From assembly GCA_951230915.1 (NCBI GenBank), contig OX579639.1, positions 1,736,001 through 1,800,000 on the forward strand: a stretch of 64,000 bases of DNA. Reading direction: 5' to 3'. Below are positions 59,011 to 64,000 of this stretch, piece by piece (position 1 is the stretch's first letter; each line of letters starts with the position of its first letter). Below the pieces are notes generated by a model. It saw only the letters and a program-made list of their open reading frames with translations. It had not been told where the DNA came from and ran no database searches. Source of the stretch: Antitrichia curtipendula (lineage: Eukaryota > Streptophyta > Bryopsida > Hypnales > Leucodontaceae). A program made the translations under genes and the position numbers.

Positions 59011-62000
59011 ATGACCAAGGATTGGTCTTCTTGGTACAAAACCCTATCAAATGGAAAAGTACAATGCAAGGCTTGCAACTTGGTATTTGCCAAGAAGGCG
59101 GTCCGTATGTTTAGTCATTTCAGATATGCAGGCACATCGAAGAGTCGTGACAAAGGAATCAGCCTTTGTATTCAAATGACATCTGAAGTTCCAGGTCTAT
59201 TTGTTCGTTGCAATGGAGTGATTCCACAAAGAAGTACTCCACACAATGTGGATGGCAACGACACACCTATGCCTATGGTTGTTCATGCTATGTCAAATGC
59301 GAGAGACACTGTGAACTCTACCAAAGAAGACTCATGCACGGCACCAGAGGAATATGTTGGTGGTTCTTCCAAAGGAAATCCAAGTACACAAACATCAGGT
59401 GGACGTGGAACTCAGCGGACATCAAGCAGTAGGCCTCAAAGACAGAGTAGGCTAGTAGAAGGATTCAAAAAAGCAAATAAATGCACTTTGAATGCAATGT
59501 GGGCCAATTTCTTTTATGTGGCAAACATACCATTTGCTGTAGCTCGAAATCCAGCCTTCAAAGAAGTAGTGAAGAAAACGGCGGAGTTTTGCCAACCTTA
59601 TAGCCCACCATCATACCATGATCTACGTCATAAATTGCTTGACCAAGCAAAGGTAGACTTAGAGGTCAATCTCCGTAAGCGGACAGAAATCAGTATTAGG
59701 AAGTTTGGAGCCACATTGTCTATTGATGGGTGGACCTCAGTTTCGAATCGGCCATTGATAAATGCTATGCTTGTATCATCCGCGGGTGAGCAATTCCTAG
59801 GATCGGTGGATAAAACTGGAAAAACTAAAGATGCTCCATATTTGGCCTTTATATTAAAGAGTTTCATAGAACAAGTGGGCCCTGCAAATGTAATGCAAGT
59901 GAGTACAGATAATGCGGCTGTGAATCCAATAGTATGGAATTTGGTATCTACTACCTATCCCCACATTTTTTTTTCAAGGTTGCGTGGTGCATGCCTTGAA
60001 TTAGCTGATAAAAGATTGGACAAACGAACAATGGATTGATGACGTCGTGAAAGATTCCCAAAAGACAGTCAAATTCTTCAAGAAGAAGCACATGCCGCTT
60101 GCGATATTTGGAAAATATTCGACGCAGTACAACTTGTTGTTGGCGGTGGAAACAAGATTTGCCTCGAATTACAACATGGTTGCACGTATGCTTAAGGTGA
60201 AAGCACAATTGCAACAAATTGTGACGAATCTGCAATGGGAGGAATATGCTAGAAAACACTCGCGAAAATCCAAAACTTGTTTAGAATCCGAACGGGTGAA
60301 GAAGACCATTCTAAGTGGGCATTTTTGGCATTGTTGTCAAAATTTTGAAGATGTGACAGCTCCAATTGTCAATGCTCTTCGTGATTTGGATGCGAAAACA
60401 CCATGCATGGGCAAGGTGTTACATATTATGAGGAAACTAGAGAAGCACGTCCTCACTTTAGACAAAGAGACTTTTTGTTTGGCTTTGGACAAAGCCATCC
60501 CGTTGGTGAAGGCGTTCTACGAACGACGTGATATGGTGAAGATCGATTTACATTATGCAGGAGCACTTTTGAATCCCTACTTTCTTGAAGACAAAGAACT
60601 AGCCGATGACACCGATGCCATGGCTGCATACAAGCGCGTTTTGATGCAAATATGTACACCTTTAGAGTATGCAAAGGTGGTGAAGGAATTTGTAGCCTTC
60701 CGCCATAGGGAACCTCCGTTCCACAACATGTTGGATCCGGGTGAACAACAATTGTTGGCGCATGCTTGGTGGAATTTTGAGGGCGCGTGCGAGAAGCTCA
60801 TTGCTCCAATTGCCAAGAGGATTTTGGCCCAACCGGTGTCATTGTCTTCATGTGAACGAAATTGAAGTAGCTACTCTTTTGTTCACAACAAATATTGGAA
60901 CAAGTTGAAGCCACAAAGAGCACAGGATTTGGTATATGTGTATACCAATTCCAAAGTCCTCGGTGCATCAAAGCAAAATGACAAGAAGAAGTGGTACGAT
61001 GAGAACCTCGAGTCGGAGGATTCGGCCTTGTCTTCATCGGAAGATGAGGGTGGTGAATCCGATGAAGAAGTTGATCCCTTCATAGACGATGAAGATGACC
61101 ACGGCATCCGCAATTTCAATGATGAACCGCTTCGAAGCCTACCTCATTATGATGCAGACATCGGAGATGATTGTGAAGACCCTTACAAGTTTTTGTTGGA
61201 TGAGGACGACTATGAATATGACAAAGGTGGACCTTCCATAGCTAAATACTTAGATGGAATCGAGTTGTTGCGTAGTGAAAACATTCTAGCAAATAGGGAA
61301 AATACTCATGCGAAGGTAGCGAAGGAAGATGAGGAAATAGTTATAGGTGATGAAACTCTCCAAATGGATGAAGTGATTTGAATTCCCGAGTGTCCATCCA
61401 TGACAACGGTAGGAGCGGAAGAAAATGATCAACACGAAGACATGAGAGAGTGTACGGTGAAGTCTCACACAAATGTGGTCAACCAAAGTATTGAATTATC
61501 AAGGGCATTGACAAGCGAAACTATTGGACTTTTTGGCATTCAAAATGTCCAAGCACCTCGAATAGAGGGAAGTCAAGATCCACGTGTATTGGAACCTATG
61601 TGTCCAATGCCAGACCGCAACGCCAAAGACATGAAGCAACTCGTGCGAGATCCTCAATTACCATCACGTAGTGGTCCTCGACATGCACTATATACAAGCG
61701 GTAGCACAACTTTGAATGGTCCTGGAGACTCACGGTTTAAAAAACAACATTTGAGCAATTTGAAATAATTGCGCATTGGTGCCAATCCAAATCCATCCGT
61801 TTCATCAGACAACGATGATGTGCAAACATTGGAGTCTATATTTCGTCAATTTTCTGGCCATGCAAAGCATTCTCCGATCAAATCTTCAAACCCTACACTG
61901 GAAGCTTTGTCCGTAGAGAAGATAAACATTCCAGGAGGTTCGGAAGCACGTCCACCCGCGGTGAAGGAATCCAAAAAAGCTAAGAGGAAAAGAATAATGG

Positions 62001-62326
62001 AGCCTTTTGCAATCTCTCCATTGAAAAAACAAAATGTAGGTAGAACCCCCCTTGATGCAAGTTTGCCTGTAACCAAGCAAAAGGTGAAACCAATCCACAA
62101 CCCTAAGGGAGGTATTGGAAAGTCTCTACTAAAAGTCAAAAGGGATCATAAGTTAGGTAGACTAGTGAGATCAGGCGCATCGAAACAAGTACAAGAAGGA
62201 GGGAAGATTGTACAATCTTCATCAGATAGTATGCAAAATTCATCTAACGATGATGATTCCGGATGGGATACAACAGGTCATAGTAGCAGGGCTGAAGTCA
62301 AAGGAGATAGTGACTACCAGCCTTAG
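59011..62326 (+). pseudogene. Hx hAT transposase (BED + DUF659), copy B, less decayed
   Basis: The domains are the same as in copy A: BED finger (CKAC...SHF), LSIDGWTS, STDNAA, WWNFEGACEKL and SSCERN-x-SSYSFVHNKY. About 1105 codons in total end GDSDYQP. The shared lesions are a 9-T run (59966-59974) causing a +1 shift, TAG 60002-60004, TGA 60863-60865 replacing the Trp of the conserved CERNW motif, TGA 61379-61381 and TAA 61766-61768. The private stops of copy A are absent (for example CAG near 59443), so copy B has suffered fewer changes. A long acidic tail (60990-61380) and a basic Lys/Ser-rich end (61960-62200) lie after the dimerisation region, which is unusual for hAT transposases. Whether the final segments are translated is unclear. 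Confidence 0.85.
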
Positions 62327-64000
62327 TCCATAAAGATTGAGAAGATGTAAACTTGGGTGTTCAGTTTCTTCCCCTAAACACATTATGTTATGACAATTCA
62401 TTGTTTGAACTTTAAGTTTGTTATACAAATTTGATCATTCATGTTGTGCATACCATCAAAATTTTGTTTTTTCAAATACCTTAAAACTAGAGAAGAATTT
62501 GGACTGTCTGTCCACTTGTCCGAGTGTTCGCCCGTCCGCCTCGTGGCCCGTCCGCGCCTTGGTCACTTCTGTCCGCCCCTCGGACTGTTCGACCACCCGT
62601 CGGACCATCCCATTTGCCCCTCGGACTATCCGACTTGCGATCGGACACTCCCGTCCGCGGAGCGAACTGTCCGAATACTCGTCGAACCATCTCGTCTGAC
62701 CTTCCGATACTCCGATCAGGTGTACGTCTATTTAGAAGTTCATGTTTTTTTCTCATTTAGTGCAGCATAGGATTCCTGAAATGGCCAAGTCACCTCCAAA
62801 GAGTGTGCCTTCATGACAACAAGCATCCAGTGTGAATACTTCAAAGACATTGAACTCCTCATGGGCCAAACATCAAAGTTCATTCTTCAATGTGCACATC
62901 ATATTTTGAGGTCTAATCTTGAAATTAAACATCTCAATGATATTTTGAAATGACCATCTTGAAAGATCAAAATGAAATGCTACCTATAGTTATAAATTTT
63001 TTTTCCTAATTTTTCTATGATAGATCATAGATTTAATTACTCAAAAATTTATTTGGATTTTAATCATATATTACTATATATTGTAAGACATCTCAATTTT
63101 AAAATAATTATTTTTATGAAGAAATTTGTCGAAGTAAGCCAAATCCAACTTAATGTCATGAAACTAAAAACAATTGCTATGTACTTATATAATACTATTG
63201 CATCAAAGTCACGATCTTCTAAGATATTTGTATGCAAAGTTCTAATATAGGAATTAGGATTTATGGTTTAGGATTCATGTCATTCATATAAATGTTGTCT
63301 AAATTAGAAGTGTATTTTGAAAATGGATGTGTAATAATATTTTGATGTAATATTAAAAAATCATTTCGGTCATGATAGTATAGATTGATACCTAATTATC
63401 TACTTATAAAAAATTGCCCCATTCAATGTCAAATAATGTTGTCAAAAATCATTCGGAGTTATATGTTGCAGTCTTGCGGAGTTAGAAAAAGCATATAGAG
63501 TTGTCTTATGTTTCTAGAATTCAAAATCCTTTATTCAAAATTGATATCAAAGAATATTAATTGTCTATTAGAATATTTTTTTCATTAGGAATTAACAATT
63601 CTTCAATTCTTCCAAAACTTATTCGCGTATTATTTTTCATATAATAGTGCACCAATTTCTACTTCACAAATTTAAAAAAATGAATGTGTAGTTCTTTTGA
63701 ATTTAACCCCTAAAGTCCCATTGTCCCATCGGGGGACAAAATGGATGTAAGATTTTTAGGCAGGCTCCTATGGCCTCAATATTTTTTGTAATTTTCTGAG
63801 TTTTTTTGGTATCTTTTAGAATAAATAACTTGGAGGATTCATTTCTAAATTGAATTCTAGCAGTTAAAAAAAAAAAAGTTTCACAAGGTCAAGATTCCTT
63901 GCTAGAACAATCTCACCATTGAAATTAGTATATTTTAATTCTATCTTAGAGCTATTAATGATTTAATTTTTCCTTCAATCTTGAATCTACTTCTACTTAA
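62327..64000. other. 3' flank of Hx copy B, with CACTA empty site
   Basis: A short GTCCG array (62500-62740) is followed by AT-rich sequence homologous to 10881-12160. The text agcataggattcc at 62764-62776 is the unoccupied version of the CACTA target at 8991/10881. No gene is seen. Confidence 0.75.

Larger units (their letters stand above)
46007..64000 (+). mobile_element. CACTA element hosting nested insertions (left end seen)
   Basis: It starts CACTACAAGAAAACGGG at 46007 (flank aac). The subterminal motif aatatgact / agtcatatt is frequent at 46045-46100, 47560-47680 and 48770-48900. It reappears directly on both sides of the TGT element (50131-50140 and 53617-53625) and up to the Hx terminus at 53679. 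This continuity shows that the TGT and Hx elements inserted into this CACTA element. Its right end is not visible and should lie beyond the Hx copy, outside the window. Confidence 0.5.
53679..64000 (+). mobile_element. Hx (hAT-type) element, copy B, left-hand part
   Basis: The left terminus CAGGGTTGACGAATTGG is at 53679, after the 8 bases gcagtcat (53671-53678), which should recur at the other end. A CGGAC-rich array (53690-54110), gene 1 (54279-57739), a nested hAT MITE, the transposase gene (59011-62326), a second GTCCG array and AT-rich sequence follow in order. No right terminus appears before the window ends. By comparison with copy A it should end about 5-6 kb further on. Confidence 0.7.

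Noticed and set aside
60863..60865. TGA read through or recoded in the transposase
   Set aside because: Other stops of all three types and a frameshift are present in the same gene; simple decay explains them better.

Overview
The window is plant nuclear DNA, most likely from a moss. The main clue is a single-exon PLS-DYW pentatricopeptide gene (33851-36370, minus) whose wording (EWVREVHSHA, AQHGCG, MYAKCGSIDDAR) resembles moss PPR proteins. Complex thalloid liverworts such as Marchantia lack DYW proteins, so they are unlikely; a lycophyte or fern cannot be excluded. No rRNA, tRNA or CRISPR locus was found. Only two loci look like intact genes: the PPR gene and a three-exon transposase-like gene (25205-29170, minus). 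Nearly everything else is nested, decayed transposable elements.

Three element groups explain most of the structure. (1) 'Hx' is a large hAT-type element. Its termini start CAGGGTTGAC, its ends are rich in CGGAC/GTCCG motifs, and its transposase gene has BED and DUF659 domains. It also carries a RING-H2 gene (gene 1) and, in the copy ending at 17553, a protein-kinase-like gene and a second gene-1-like locus. (2) 'TGT elements' are about 3.4 kb, have ends TGTCRCA.../...GACA and 5-bp target duplications, carry one acidic coiled-coil gene and show no recognisable transposase or reverse transcriptase. (3) Plant CACTA (CMC/EnSpm) elements and MITEs have CACTA(C/G)(A/T)AGAAAA-type ends and 3-bp duplications. 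A decayed DUF7869-type transposase gene, a TTAA-flanked piggyBac-like element and a small hAT MITE complete the set.

Layout: 1-47 is the end of a TGT element inserted in gene 1 of an Hx element (48-2203, minus). That Hx element interrupts another TGT element (2204-4470, minus), which sits just upstream of the Hx transposase gene at 4787-8102. A CACTA element (8994-10880) lies in the AT-rich part of this Hx copy. The kinase-like pseudogene (13520-14950) and gene-1-like remnant (15618-16719, minus) follow, and an Hx terminus lies at 17553. This Hx end lies in a DUF7869-type pseudogene (17554-23356), which is also split by a complete TGT element (18370-21767). Then come the intact transposase-like gene (25205-29170), about 4 kb of AT-rich spacer, the PPR gene with its upstream region (to about 40500), and a piggyBac-like element (41607-42540). 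From 46007 a CACTA element contains a 192-bp MITE (47038-47229), another CACTA element (48921-50005), a TGT element (50142-53610) and a second Hx copy (53679 to beyond 64000).

The two Hx transposase copies share four in-frame stops and one frameshift, yet are identical over about 1.2 kb inside sequence that is otherwise about 3% diverged. The CACTA insertion in copy A has an exact empty site in copy B. Nearly all in-frame stops in the TGT genes are TAG, which fits decay of methylated CAG sites.
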